A stretch of DNA of 64,000 nucleotides. Origin: Thauera aromatica K172 (GTDB lineage Bacteria > Pseudomonadota > Gammaproteobacteria > Burkholderiales > Rhodocyclaceae). Position 1 is the stretch's first letter; each line of letters opens with the position of its first letter. Where the stretch lies: NCBI RefSeq assembly GCF_003030465.1, contig NZ_CP028339.1:868001-932000 (forward strand). Direction: 5' to 3'. Both the position numbers and the translations under genes were made by a program. A model generated the notes under the pieces. That model had not been told where the DNA came from. It worked only from the letters and a program-made list of their open reading frames with translations, and made no database searches. Shown piece after piece: positions 37,460 through 46,612 of this stretch.

Positions 37460-37861
37460 ATGAACTTCGTCCTCGAACTGGCGATCGCCGCGCTGATCGT
37501 GCTCGGCGGCGTGTTCGCCCTGGTCGGCTCGATCGGCCTGGTCAAGCTCCCCGACCTGCTCACCCGCCTGCATGCTCCGACCAAGGCGACCACGCTCGGC
37601 GTCGGCGGCGCGCTGGCGGCGTCGATGCTGTTCTTCTTCGGCATCGAGGACCGGCTGTCGATCCACGAGCTGCTGATCAGCGTGTTCCTGTTCCTCACCG
37701 CACCGATCACCGCCCACTTCATCGCCAAGGCCCACCTCCATGAGCACGTCGACCTGCGCGACCGCCTGCCGCCCACCGGCCGCCCTCAGGGCTGGAGCAC
37801 CTTCGACGGCGTGCCCGAGGCGGAAGACGCCGAGCGCGACAGCGACCCACCGCCGCGCTGA
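37460..37861 (+). CDS. mnhG: Na+/H+ antiporter subunit G
   Basis: A 133-residue subunit with three membrane helices; GSIGLVKLPDLLTRLHAPTKATTLG is the MnhG signature region. A hydrophilic tail of about 40 acidic and proline-rich residues follows the last helix and is longer than in many homologues. It closes the operon mnhA(B)CDEFG, which then contains every subunit needed. No obvious T-rich terminator follows; the next gene is convergent. Confidence 0.92.
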   Translation: MNFVLELAIAALIVLGGVFALVGSIGLVKLPDLLTRLHAPTKATTLGVGGALAASMLFFFGIEDRLSIHELLISVFLFLTAPITAHFIAKAHLHEHVDLRDRLPPTGRPQGWSTFDGVPEAEDAERDSDPPPR

Positions 37862-37891
37862 AGGCCGGCCACGGCGGCGGCCCGCCCGCGC

Positions 37892-38305
37892 TCAGCGCGG
37901 CGGCTCGGCCGCGCCCTTGTCACCGTAGGCCGCGGCAAAGGCCTCGATGACCTTCTGCACGATGCGGCGCTGTTCGGGCGGCAGGCACAGGAAGGCGTCG
38001 AGGCTGGCGCGCTCGGAATAGCTCAGCTGCGCCCAGCGTTCCTGCGCTGCGCGCACCGAGCGTACCGCGTCCTCGCCGAAGCGCAGCACCTGCGGCTCGA
38101 CTTTCAGCCACTCGGCCAGAACCTGCAGCTTGTCCTGGGCGGGAATGGCTTCCCCGCGCAGCCACCGCCTCACCGCCTGCAAGCTGATCGGCCTGCCCCA
38201 GTAGCGGCGATTGAATTCTCGCTCCAGCACGCTCGGGCGCAAGGGCACCCCCTGGGCCTGCATCGCGCTGCATAAGCGGGCGCCAAAACTTTCTTTTTCA
38301 TTCAT
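37892..38305 (-). CDS. Small protein with a putative helix-turn-helix
   Basis: A 137-residue soluble protein. The segment REFNRRYWGRPISLQAVRRW followed by LRGEAIPAQDKLQVLAEWLKV looks like a Cro/C1-type or phage-regulator HTH, in which the second helix selects DNA and the DKLQVLAEWL helix packs behind. The C-terminal half is helical and charged. I cannot name a family with certainty. It reads toward the mnh operon end and is divergent from the MASE1 cyclase gene, so it may be an autonomous regulator of unknown targets. Confidence 0.6.
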   Translation of the reverse strand: MNEKESFGARLCSAMQAQGVPLRPSVLEREFNRRYWGRPISLQAVRRWLRGEAIPAQDKLQVLAEWLKVEPQVLRFGEDAVRSVRAAQERWAQLSYSERASLDAFLCLPPEQRRIVQKVIEAFAAAYGDKGAAEPPR

Positions 38306-38575
38306 GAACAGAACGTGAAGTTTTTGGCATCAGCACTTATTCATTGCGGTTTAAGATCGAGTGAAAAGTTGGTTCATCCGTGCCTGAGTGCACGCGCCCC
38401 GCTTCCACCCCCTTGGGTCGTTTTCCGCGTCCTCTTATGCTTCTCGCCGAGGGGGCGCCACCGAAGCCGAGGGCGGCAGGGGACGCGGCCCCTTGCATTA
38501 TTTCCCCGCCGGCCGCCGGTGGCGTGGTCCGTACCCGGCGCCTCGCAGCCAGTCCCACCCTTTATGGAGCCCGAC

Positions 38576-40408
38576 ATGACCCCCCCCGGACCACCCGGCA
38601 CCGCTCCCGCCGCGGGCATCGCCAGAGTGCCGCTCGCTGCCGCCGGCGCGCTGCTCGCGGGGGCGTACATCGCGGTCGCCCTGGGGGCGGTCCTGCTGTC
38701 CCGCGAATCCGGCAAGATGGCGACCCTGTGGTATGCCAATGCAATGGCCATGGTGTTCTTCCAGTTCCGCCCCAGCCGCGACTGGGCGGTGCTGACCGGA
38801 GCCCTGGCGGTGGCGGTGGTGACGGTGAATGCGCTCACCGGCAGGGACTTCGGGCTGTCCCTGCTGTTTCTCCTCGGCAATGGCTTCGAGGTTCTGCTCG
38901 GCGCGGCCTTGTTGCGGCGCTTCTGCTCGCCGGCGGCGAGTCTGCAGGAGGTTTGCGCACTGCTGAAGGTCCTGCTGCTGGGCGGGGTGGTTCCGCCGTT
39001 TTTCGGCGCGCTGATCGCCGCCGCGGCCTTGTCCGCCGATGGGGGGGATGATTTCCTGGCGATCTGGCTGATCTGGTTCGAGGGCAGCGCACTCGGTACG
39101 ATCGCGCTCCTGCCGCTGGGCATGCTGTTGCTGGTGCGGGGCTGGCACAGCGTGTCGCAGGACGTGTCGCGCCCCGAAGTCGTGCTCGGGCTGATGCTCG
39201 TGTCCGTCGTCGCGGGGTGGGCGCCGCAGTGGGTGGAACACCCCTACATCTATGTTTCGACCAGCCTGGTCCTGCTCGCTGTGATCGGCCACATGGCGGG
39301 CGCGGCGAGCGCGGCCCTGCTGGTTTCGATCATCGTCGGCGTCCTCACCGCAAAAGGCGCGTTCGGCCCCGTGGCAGAAACCGATGCGTTCGGCGAGGCG
39401 CTGTTCTACCTTCCCCTGATCCTCACCCTGGTGCCGCCGGTCCTGCTCGCCGCCAGCCTGGAGCGGACGCGGTACACCCTGCGCCGGCTCGCCGAAAGCG
39501 AAGACGACTTCCGCATCCTGTACAACGAAACTCCGGCGATGATGCAGGCCGTCGACCCGCAGGGAAAGCTGGTCAGCGTCAGCGAGGCCTGGTGCCAGCG
39601 GCTGGGTTATCGCCGCGAAGAGGTGATCGGCCAGCGTCCGTCCGAATTCATGACTGCGGAGTCGCGGGGGCGGGCGCTCGGCGAAATTTGGCCCCGCCTC
39701 CTGCGCGAAGGGCGAATCGATGGTGCCGAGCTGCAGATGTGCACCCGGAGCGGCGCGCCGGTCGACGTCCGGATCTCGGCGATCCGGCAGCGCAGCCTGG
39801 ATGGAGGCCTGCTGCGGACGCTGGCGGTGTTGACCGACGTCACCGAGGAAAAGCGCCTGGCCGAGCAGATGACCTACCTGGCGCACCATGATGCACTGAC
39901 CGGCCTGCCCAACCGGATGCGCTTCGAGGGCGCCATCCAGCACGCCTGTGTGCACGGTCATCGCCACCACGACCGCTTTGCCGTCCTCTACATGGACCTC
40001 GACCAGTTCAAGCACATCAACGATACCCTGGGGCATGGCGTCGGCGATGAGCTGCTCAAGGCCGTCGCCCAGCGCCTGGACGCGACCTTGCGCGACAGCG
40101 ACATGGTGTCCCGCCTCGGCGGAGATGAGTTCGTGATGCTGGCGAAAAACCTCTGCAGCCGCGAAGACGCCGGGGCGATCGCGCGCAAGCTCGTCAAGCG
40201 TGTGGCGCAACCCGTCCTCGTCGGAGATGTCACGATCAACGTCAGCATCAGCCTGGGCATCGCTGTCTTTCCCGACGACGGCAAGACGCCTGCGGCCTTG
40301 ATCACGCACGCGGACCAGGCGATGTACCGCGCCAAGCGCAACGGCCGCAACCAGTTCTGCTTCTTTTCCGAGGTTTCACCAGAAGGGGACGCACCCGCGC
40401 ACGGCTAG
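38576..40408 (+). CDS. MASE1-PAS-GGDEF diguanylate cyclase
   Basis: A 610-residue membrane-bound cyclic di-GMP synthase. Residues about 15-305 form a MASE1-type sensor with eight or so membrane helices. A PAS domain follows (about 320-435; YNETPAMMQAVDPQGKLVS, GYRREEVIGQ), then a GGDEF domain with an intact active site at 515-519 and an RxxD I-site at Arg506-Asp509. There is no EAL domain. The ATG at 38576 is selected because GGAG lies six bases before it; an ATG four codons earlier overlaps that ribosome site. It is the second complete cyclase in the window, with a different sensor. Ligand unknown. Confidence 0.9.
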   Translation: MTPPGPPGTAPAAGIARVPLAAAGALLAGAYIAVALGAVLLSRESGKMATLWYANAMAMVFFQFRPSRDWAVLTGALAVAVVTVNALTGRDFGLSLLFLLGNGFEVLLGAALLRRFCSPAASLQEVCALLKVLLLGGVVPPFFGALIAAAALSADGGDDFLAIWLIWFEGSALGTIALLPLGMLLLVRGWHSVSQDVSRPEVVLGLMLVSVVAGWAPQWVEHPYIYVSTSLVLLAVIGHMAGAASAALLVSIIVGVLTAKGAFGPVAETDAFGEALFYLPLILTLVPPVLLAASLERTRYTLRRLAESEDDFRILYNETPAMMQAVDPQGKLVSVSEAWCQRLGYRREEVIGQRPSEFMTAESRGRALGEIWPRLLREGRIDGAELQMCTRSGAPVDVRISAIRQRSLDGGLLRTLAVLTDVTEEKRLAEQMTYLAHHDALTGLPNRMRFEGAIQHACVHGHRHHDRFAVLYMDLDQFKHINDTLGHGVGDELLKAVAQRLDATLRDSDMVSRLGGDEFVMLAKNLCSREDAGAIARKLVKRVAQPVLVGDVTINVSISLGIAVFPDDGKTPAALITHADQAMYRAKRNGRNQFCFFSEVSPEGDAPAHG

Positions 40409-40581
40409 CGCGGTGAGGGGCGCGCACCAGCGGCCGAAACCGCTGCGGCCTGCGCAGGGGTTTGGGCGATAATGCCGGCTTCGGGTGCGCTGCCGGTAGC
40501 ATCGGCGCGATCGCGCCGAGTGCCCGACGGCTCGCCCCCTTTCCCCGCCCCGCTGCGTATGCGGGGCCTCCAGGAACGCTC

Positions 40582-41811
40582 GTGAACACTGTACGCCGAA
40601 CGCCTCCCGCGCCCGCGCCGTCGCGCATCCGCGGCACTCTCAAGCTGCGCCCCCGCGCAAGCGAAGAACAACCCGCCACGGGCGAGGACGAGCGCGGCCA
40701 GCCGCCCGCAAGTCCGGCGCCGGAGGCGCTGCCTGCGGGACGGGAGCGTCCGCTTCCCGAAGGGAAGGAGCGTGCCCCTCGTAGCCGCGCCGCCGACACG
40801 GGCAAAGGCAAGGCGCCCGCGCCTTCGGCGGGCAAGGGCAAGGGCAAGGCGAGGGCGGCCGTGCCTCCGGCGGGCAAGGGTAAGGAGAGCAAGGGTAGGG
40901 AGAGGCGCCCGTCCCTCCGGCGGGCAAGGCTCCGGAGCGCCCGCGCCCGGGAGCGCAGCCGGCTTCCCCCGGCGCCGGCTGCGGCGGAGCGCGGGCCGCG
41001 CCCTGAGCGCGGGGCACGCGCCGCCGGGCCGGCGCCTTCCCGCCCGCTCCCGGCCGCGCCACCGCTGCCGCTGGCGGCGTCGCCGGACGGCGTGCGCCTG
41101 TCCAAGGTGATGGCCGAGCGTGGGATCTGCTCGCGCCGCGAGGCCGATGAGTTCATCGAGCGCGGCTGGGTCTTCGTCGATGGCAAGCGGGTGGCCGAAC
41201 TGGGCGTGCGGATCGATCCGCAGGCGCGCATCACGCTCGCGCCCGAGGCGACGCGCACCCAGCAGCAGCGCGTCACCATCCTGCTGCACAAGCCGGTGGG
41301 CTACGTCTCCGGCCAGCCCGAACCCGGCTATGCCCCGGCGGTGAGCCTGATCGGCGCCGACAACCAGTTCGATCGCGACCGCGCGCAGCGCTTCCACCCC
41401 AGCCAGCTGAAAAACCTCGCCCCCGCCGGCCGGCTGGACATCGACTCCACCGGCCTGCTGGTGCTGACCCAGGACGGGCGGATCGCCCGCCAGCTGATCG
41501 GCGAGCACTCGGAAGTCGACAAGGAATACCTGGTCCGGGTCGAAGGCGATCTCGCCGCCGACGGCCTCGCGCGGCTCAACCACGGTCTCGAACTCGACGG
41601 CCGCAGGCTGCGCCCGGCCAAGGTGGAGTGGGTCAACGACGACCAGCTGCGCTTCGTGCTGCGCGAAGGGCGCAAGCGCCAGATCCGGCGCATGTGCGAG
41701 CTGGTCGGGCTGACGGTGGTGGGCCTCAAGCGCGTGCGCATCGGCGGGGTCAAGCTTGGCGACCTGCCGCTGGGCCAGTGGCGCTTCCTGCGCGACGACG
41801 AGCAGTTCTGA
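40582..41811 (+). CDS. RsuA/RluB/RluF-family rRNA pseudouridine synthase (RluF-like) with long N-terminal extension
   Basis: Isomerises a uridine in ribosomal RNA. The S4 RNA-binding domain begins at about residue 171 ([20 protein letters not shown], closest to RluF) and the synthase domain follows with catalytic Asp286 in GRLDIDSTG and the [11 protein letters not shown] strand. The protein is 409 residues against about 290 in E. coli. The first 170 residues are a low-complexity tail rich in Arg, Pro, Ala, Lys and Gly with GKGK repeats. The GTG at 40582 follows CAGGAA. RluB is an alternative identity; the exact target uridine is not assigned. Confidence 0.85.
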   Translation: MNTVRRTPPAPAPSRIRGTLKLRPRASEEQPATGEDERGQPPASPAPEALPAGRERPLPEGKERAPRSRAADTGKGKAPAPSAGKGKGKARAAVPPAGKGKESKGRERRPSLRRARLRSARARERSRLPPAPAAAERGPRPERGARAAGPAPSRPLPAAPPLPLAASPDGVRLSKVMAERGICSRREADEFIERGWVFVDGKRVAELGVRIDPQARITLAPEATRTQQQRVTILLHKPVGYVSGQPEPGYAPAVSLIGADNQFDRDRAQRFHPSQLKNLAPAGRLDIDSTGLLVLTQDGRIARQLIGEHSEVDKEYLVRVEGDLAADGLARLNHGLELDGRRLRPAKVEWVNDDQLRFVLREGRKRQIRRMCELVGLTVVGLKRVRIGGVKLGDLPLGQWRFLRDDEQF

Positions 41812-41881
41812 ACGGCGCCCGTCTGTGGTGGCCGTCGCGCCGCTGATGCGGCGTCAGGGGGCGTCGGTCGCGCCCTCGCGT

Positions 41882-42097
41882 TCAGTGCACGGCGTGCGGC
41901 GTGTGGCGGTGGATCAGGGCCTTGAACTCGGGATGCGCTTCGTACAAACCGCTGCGCCGGGCAAAGCAGTGGGCGAGCGGGCAGGCCTGCCCGCGCGGGC
42001 AGCCGTGCTCGCAGGCGCATTCGCGGCGGGTTTCATCGAGCAGCACCATTTCGTGGACGACCTCGCAGCGGCCGATCGGGGCGTCGAAGACACTCAT
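41882..42097 (-). CDS. Small Cys/His-rich protein downstream of an FNR box
   Basis: I do not recognise this 71-residue protein. It has six cysteines (11, 27, 29, 33, 39, 44) and eight histidines (15, 31, 43, 55, 63, 65, 68, 71). The core pattern CxCx3Cx5Cx4C at residues 27-44 suggests binding of zinc, iron or an Fe-S cluster. No signal peptide is present, so it should be cytoplasmic. The ATG at 42097 follows a strong AAGGAG. The frame is open upstream to 42223 but that would run through the regulatory sites. A perfect FNR box and a CRP-like site lie upstream, pointing to anaerobic control. Confidence 0.75.
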   Translation of the reverse strand: MSVFDAPIGRCEVVHEMVLLDETRRECACEHGCPRGQACPLAHCFARRSGLYEAHPEFKALIHRHTPHAVH

Positions 42098-42133
42098 GAT
42101 GATCTCCTTGAGCGGTAACGAAATGCGCTGGAT

Positions 42134-42149
42134 CGTGACCAATGTCACA
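42134..42149. promoter_or_regulatory. CRP-like palindrome upstream of the Cys/His-rich gene
   Basis: CGTGA-CCAATG-TCACA matches TGTGA-N6-TCACA at nine of ten fixed positions. It lies between the FNR box and the gene, 37 bases before the start codon, where a bound protein could block transcription or act on a nearer promoter. Confidence 0.4.
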
Positions 42150-42209
42150 ACCGGCTTCGTTTCAAGTCTAGACTCGGGCAGATTTCTTGCTGCGGGATCG
42201 GGGTCGAGC

Positions 42210-42223
42210 TTGATTGAAATCAA
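42210..42223 (-). promoter_or_regulatory. Perfect FNR/ANR box
   Basis: TTGAT-TGAA-ATCAA matches the consensus at all ten fixed positions. It lies 113 bases before the Cys/His-rich gene and 39 bases past the end of the permease gene at 42263, so it belongs to the small gene. A TAGACT hexamer (minus strand, 42165-42170) resembles the iorAB -10 but its spacing suits a class I rather than class II site. Confidence 0.68.
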
Positions 42224-42262
42224 TGTTCACCCGGCTCCCGCGCCCTGCGGCGGCGCTCGCGC

Positions 42263-43462
42263 TCATTCGGCGCGCAATGCCTCCACTGCGTTCAGCCGCG
42301 CGGCCCTGCGCGCCGGCAGGACGCCCGCGGCCAGCCCGATCAGCACCGCGAGCAGTTCGGCGACGGCGACGAAATGCCACGGCGTGGCCACCGGCAGTGC
42401 CGGCAGCAGCAGCGCGGCGGCCTGCGCCAGGCCGGCGCCGAGCACCAGGCCGAGGGCGCCGCCGGCCGCCGCGAGCACCACCGCCTCGCCCAGGAACAGC
42501 ACGAGGATGGTGCGCCGGCGTGCGCCGAGGGCGACCAGCAGGCCGATCTCGTTGGTGCGCTCGGACACTGCGATGGTCATGATGGTGACGATCCCGACCG
42601 CGCCCACGAGGAGCGAGATCCCGCCCAGTGCGCCGACCGCGGCGGTGAGGATGGCGAGGATGTTCGACAGGGTGGCGAGCATGTCCTCCTGGGTGATCAG
42701 GGTGAAGTCCTCGCGCCCGTGGCGCGCGCGCATCAGCGCCCGGACGTCGGCGGCGACGGTGGCCGCGGCCAGCGCCTCGTCGTAGGTGAGGGCGATCTCC
42801 ATCACCCCGTCGCGCTTGAACAGCGCCAGGCCGCGCGCCACCGGAATGTAGGCGGTGTCGTCGAGGTCGACGCCGAGGAACTGGCCCTTTTCTTCCATGA
42901 TGCCGATCACGCGGAAGCGCTCGGCGCCGATCTGCACGCGCTCGCCGAGGGCATTGCCGGCGCCGAACAGTTCGCGCTTGAGCTTGGCGCCGAGGACCAC
43001 GAAGGGGCGGGCATGGGCGTCGTCGTCGGGCGGCAGGAACTGGCCGACGACGACGTGGATGGAATACACCTGCTGCATCTGCGGGCCGACCCCGAGCACC
43101 GTGGTGCGGCGCACCCGGCCGCGGGCGCGGACTTCGGCGTTGCCGCTGACCGAGGCGCTGAGGTGGCGTACCCGGGGCAGGCGGGCGAGCGCCGCGGCAT
43201 CGTCCAGGGTCAGCTCGCGCGCGGTCGAGGGCAGCCCCGGCGGGCCGCCGCGCGCGCCCTGGCGGCCCGGAGTGAGGCTGATGACGTTGGTACCGAACTG
43301 GCTGAATTCGGCGAGCACGAAGCGGTGCAGGCCCTCGCCGATCGAAGTCAGCAGGATCACCGCGGCGATCCCGACCGCGATCCCGAGCAGGGTCAGGAAG
43401 CTGCGCAGCCGGTGTGCGCTCAGCGCGCGCAGGGCGAGGTGGAGGGCGTCTTGCCAGCGCAT
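42263..43462 (-). CDS. MacB/FtsX-type ABC permease, downstream copy
   Basis: A 399-residue permease with one N-terminal helix (about residues 18-40), a large periplasmic MacB_PCD-like domain, and three C-terminal helices forming the FtsX module (TNEIGLLVALGARRR). The sequence LRSFLTLLGIAVGIAAVILL is the typical MacB opening. It begins seven bases after the preceding permease gene. With that paralogue, the ATPase and the adaptor it should form a tripartite exporter that pushes substrate from the periplasm through an outer membrane channel such as TolC. Substrate unknown. Confidence 0.85.
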   Translation of the reverse strand: MRWQDALHLALRALSAHRLRSFLTLLGIAVGIAAVILLTSIGEGLHRFVLAEFSQFGTNVISLTPGRQGARGGPPGLPSTARELTLDDAAALARLPRVRHLSASVSGNAEVRARGRVRRTTVLGVGPQMQQVYSIHVVVGQFLPPDDDAHARPFVVLGAKLKRELFGAGNALGERVQIGAERFRVIGIMEEKGQFLGVDLDDTAYIPVARGLALFKRDGVMEIALTYDEALAAATVAADVRALMRARHGREDFTLITQEDMLATLSNILAILTAAVGALGGISLLVGAVGIVTIMTIAVSERTNEIGLLVALGARRRTILVLFLGEAVVLAAAGGALGLVLGAGLAQAAALLLPALPVATPWHFVAVAELLAVLIGLAAGVLPARRAARLNAVEALRAE

Positions 43463-43469
43463 CGATGGG

Positions 43470-44678
43470 TCACCGCCTGGACAAGGCCTGCACCGGATCG
43501 AGGCGGGCGGCGCGGCGCGCGGGCAGGGTGCCGAACAGGATGCCGGTGCCGAGCGCGGTGGCGAGCGCGGCGAGCACCGCCCAATCCGGTGGCCACGCGG
43601 GCAGCACCGGCCACGCCAGGCGCACGCCCCAGGCGCCGGCGTGGCCGAGGGCGAAGCCGGCGAGCGCACCGGCCAGCGACAGCAGCGCGGCTTCGGTCAG
43701 GAAGGCGGCGCGGATCGTCGCCGTGCCCGCGCCGAGCGCTTTCATCAGGCCGATCTCGGTGGTGCGCTGGGTGACGGCGACCAGCATCACGTTCATCACC
43801 AGGATCCCGGCCACCGCCAGGCTGATCGCGGCGATGCCCGCCACCGCCAGGGTCAGGGCGCCGAGGATGCGGTCGAAGGTGCCGAGCACCGCGTCCTGGG
43901 TGATGACGGTGATGTCGAGCTCGCCTTCGCGGCGGGCGCGCAGCAGCTCCTCGATCTGACCCTGGGCTGCGGGCAGGGCGTCGCGGCTGCGGGCCTCGAC
44001 GAAGATGCGGAACAGGCCGTTGGTGTCGAACATCGCCTGCGCGGTGGCGACCGGCACCAGGGCCAGCTCGTCGGTCGTCATCCCCAGCCCGCGCCCGGCC
44101 GGGGCGAGCACGCCGATCACGCGCAGGCGGTGGTCGCCGATGCGGATCATGCGTCCGAGCGCGCTCTGGTTGCCGAACAGCTCGCGGCGGAGGGTGTCGC
44201 CGATCACCGCCACCGCCGAAGCGCGGCCGAAGTCCTCGCGTGGCAGGAAGCTGCCGTGGCGGATGTGCAGGCCGCGCAGGGCGAGGAAGTCGGCGCTGGT
44301 GCCCACCACCATCACTTCGCGCAGCCGCCCGGCGGCGGCCACTTCGCTGTTGCCGACCGCGAGCGGCGCCACCCGCTGCACCAGGGGCAGGCGCAGGAGG
44401 GCGGCGGCGTCGTCGTTGGTGAGTTCGCGCGGCGTGCTGGTGACGAAGCTGCCGGGATTGACGCCGCCGGTCTCGGTGCGCCCGGGCAGCACGATCAGCA
44501 GGTTGGCGCCGAGCGCGGCGAACTCGTTGACGACGTAGCGCCGTGCGCCGTCGCCGAGCGCGGTCAGCACCACCACCGCGGCGACCCCGATCGACATCGC
44601 CAGCATCATCAGCGCGGTGCGCAGCGGGTAGGCGGTGGCGGCGCGGGTGGCGAAGCGCAGGGTGTCGGCCGGGCTCAT
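43470..44678 (-). CDS. MacB/FtsX-type ABC permease, upstream copy
   Basis: A 402-residue paralogue of the neighbouring permease with the same layout: N-terminal helix (about residues 20-42; LRTALMMLAMSIGVAAVVVL), periplasmic domain, and C-terminal FtsX helices (TTEIGLMKALGAGTATIR). Two separate permeases imply a heterodimeric exporter, unlike the ATPase-permease fusion MacB of E. coli. It starts 43 bases after the ATPase gene. The two copies share the fold but differ in the periplasmic domain. Confidence 0.85.
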   Translation of the reverse strand: MSPADTLRFATRAATAYPLRTALMMLAMSIGVAAVVVLTALGDGARRYVVNEFAALGANLLIVLPGRTETGGVNPGSFVTSTPRELTNDDAAALLRLPLVQRVAPLAVGNSEVAAAGRLREVMVVGTSADFLALRGLHIRHGSFLPREDFGRASAVAVIGDTLRRELFGNQSALGRMIRIGDHRLRVIGVLAPAGRGLGMTTDELALVPVATAQAMFDTNGLFRIFVEARSRDALPAAQGQIEELLRARREGELDITVITQDAVLGTFDRILGALTLAVAGIAAISLAVAGILVMNVMLVAVTQRTTEIGLMKALGAGTATIRAAFLTEAALLSLAGALAGFALGHAGAWGVRLAWPVLPAWPPDWAVLAALATALGTGILFGTLPARRAARLDPVQALSRR

Positions 44679-44721
44679 GGGTTGCCTTGGAGCCGGCCGG
44701 CGGACGCGCTCGTGCTCGTGC

Positions 44722-45414
44722 TCACGCGATGTCCTCCGTGCGCAGATCCTGAGCGATGGCGCCGTCCTCCATCAGGATCCGGCGTCGCGCGCGCGCGCCC
44801 ATCACCGGGTCGTGGGTGACGACGATCAGCGTGGTGCCGGCGGCGTTGAGCGCCTCGAGCAGGGCGGTCACTTCCTGGCCGGTGGCACGGTCGAGATTGC
44901 CGGTCGGCTCGTCGGCGAGCAGCATCGCCGGGCGCATGATGGTGGCGCGGGCGATCGCGACGCGCTGGCGCTGGCCGCCGGAGAGCTCTTCGGGGCGGTG
45001 GCCGGCGCGCTCTTCGAGGCCGAAGTCGCGCAGTGCCTGCGCCACGCGCGGCGCCCGCGCGGCGGCGGGGACGCCGGCCAGCATCAGCGGCAGGCCGATA
45101 TTCTCGGCCGCGGTCAGGCGCGGCACGAGATGAAAGCTCTGGAACACGAAACCGATGCGCGCGCGCCGCACCGCCGCCTGCTCGTCGGCCGACAAGGTGG
45201 TGACGTCGCGACCTTCGAGGCGGTAATGGCCGCGGTTGGGGCGGTCGAGCAGGCCGAGCAGGTTGAGCAGGGTGGACTTGCCCGAGCCCGACGGCCCCAT
45301 CACCGCGACGTATTCGCCGGCGTCGATGCGCAGCGAGACCTCGCGCAGGGCGTGCACTTCGCTGTCGCCGAGCTGGAAGCTGCGGTCGATGCCGTCGAGT
45401 TCGATCTGGGCCAT
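44722..45414 (-). CDS. ABC transporter ATP-binding protein, MacB/LolD type
   Basis: A 230-residue ATPase for the neighbouring permeases. Walker A GPSGSGKST, the LSGGQ signature and Walker B LLADEPTGNLD are intact; the RIGFVFQSFHLVPRLTA Q-loop is typical of the MacB/LolD/FtsE group. It lies 33 bases after the adaptor gene and 43 before the first permease. It energises a mechanotransmission-type exporter. Confidence 0.92.
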   Translation of the reverse strand: MAQIELDGIDRSFQLGDSEVHALREVSLRIDAGEYVAVMGPSGSGKSTLLNLLGLLDRPNRGHYRLEGRDVTTLSADEQAAVRRARIGFVFQSFHLVPRLTAAENIGLPLMLAGVPAAARAPRVAQALRDFGLEERAGHRPEELSGGQRQRVAIARATIMRPAMLLADEPTGNLDRATGQEVTALLEALNAAGTTLIVVTHDPVMGARARRRILMEDGAIAQDLRTEDIA

Positions 45415-45447
45415 GAGGTTTTCCGCAGCGCGCCGGCGCGTCCGGGT

Positions 45448-46599
45448 TCAGGGCTTCGCCGGGTCCTGCCGCACCGTCACCGCGGCCCCCGCGGCCACGC
45501 CTTCGCGCTCCAGCGAGGTGACGATGCGTTCGCCAGCGGCGAGGCCTTCGAGCACCTCGGTGTATTCCCAGTTGGCGATGCCGGTCTTGAGGCGGCGTTC
45601 GGCGAGGACGCCGCCCTCCGCGACCAGCACGGTGCCGCCTTCGCGCAGCGCGGCGGTGGGGATGCGCAAGGTGTCGGTGCGGGTGGCGAGGACGATCTCG
45701 ACGTCGGTGCTGTAGCCGACCAGCAGGCCGCGCGCTGCGGCCGGGTCGGCGAAGTCCACATCCACCGCGACCGTGCGCGCCTGCTTTTCCACCGCGGTGA
45801 TGTAGGGCGCGACCCGCCGCACGCGGCCTTCGAAGACCTTGCCGGGGATCGCCTCGAGGGTGATCCGCACCGGCAGGCCGGGTTCGATCCGGGGCGCGTC
45901 GATCTCGTCCATCGGCGCCTTCACGTACAGGCAGGCGTCGTCGATGAGGTCGATCGCCGGCGGCGTCGGCACGCCCGGCGGGGAGGGAATCGAGATCTCG
46001 CCCAGCTCGCCGGAAATCTGCGCCACCGTGCCGGCGAAGGGTGCGACCAGCACCAGGCGCTGGCGCTCGGTGGTGGTGGCGGCGAGCTGCGCCGTGGCGG
46101 TGTCGGTGTCGGCGCGCGCGGTGTCGCAGGCGGTGCGGCGCGCGCGCGCCTCGGTGCGGGCCTTTTCCTCGGCGCTGGCGGAAACGAAGCCGCGTCCGGC
46201 CAGCGCCGTCTGGCGCGCCGCTTCGCGCTCGGCGTTGTCGGCCACGGTGCACGCTTCCCGTACGCGCTGCTGCGCGGTGGCGAGCTGCGCCCGGTTCACC
46301 GCCAGGCGGGCGTCGAGATCGCCATGCCACAGCCGCATCAGCACCTGCCCGGCCTCGACCCGGTCGCCTTCCCTGACTCCCAGCCATTCGATCCGCCCGC
46401 CGGCGATGGTCGCCATCTTCGCCCGCTGGCAGGCCTCGATCTCGCCCGCCCGGGTATTGGTCAGCGTCGCCTCGACCGTCCCGCGCGCGACTTCGTGCAC
46501 CACCACTTCGACCGCCTTCGGCCGGGCAAACCACCAGATGCCGGTGGCGATCAGTCCGGCAAGCAGCGCGAGAAGGAGAATGCGACGCAGGGTCTTCAT
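45448..46599 (-). CDS. Periplasmic adaptor (membrane fusion) protein, MacA/HlyD-like
   Basis: A 383-residue adaptor linking an inner membrane ABC exporter to an outer membrane channel. It has an N-terminal anchor helix (about residues 5-23), a coiled-coil hairpin (about 95-165; REACTVADNAEREAARQ), lipoyl halves and beta-barrel domains. The ATG at 46599 is preferred to the GTG one codon earlier. Gene order adaptor-ATPase-permease-permease matches MacAB-like operons. It starts 13 bases after the mrr stop, so the exporter is downstream of the nuclease genes without a visible terminator. Confidence 0.85.
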   Translation of the reverse strand: MKTLRRILLLALLAGLIATGIWWFARPKAVEVVVHEVARGTVEATLTNTRAGEIEACQRAKMATIAGGRIEWLGVREGDRVEAGQVLMRLWHGDLDARLAVNRAQLATAQQRVREACTVADNAEREAARQTALAGRGFVSASAEEKARTEARARRTACDTARADTDTATAQLAATTTERQRLVLVAPFAGTVAQISGELGEISIPSPPGVPTPPAIDLIDDACLYVKAPMDEIDAPRIEPGLPVRITLEAIPGKVFEGRVRRVAPYITAVEKQARTVAVDVDFADPAAARGLLVGYSTDVEIVLATRTDTLRIPTAALREGGTVLVAEGGVLAERRLKTGIANWEYTEVLEGLAAGERIVTSLEREGVAAGAAVTVRQDPAKP

Positions 46600-46612
46600 C
46601 ACGAGGATGAGC

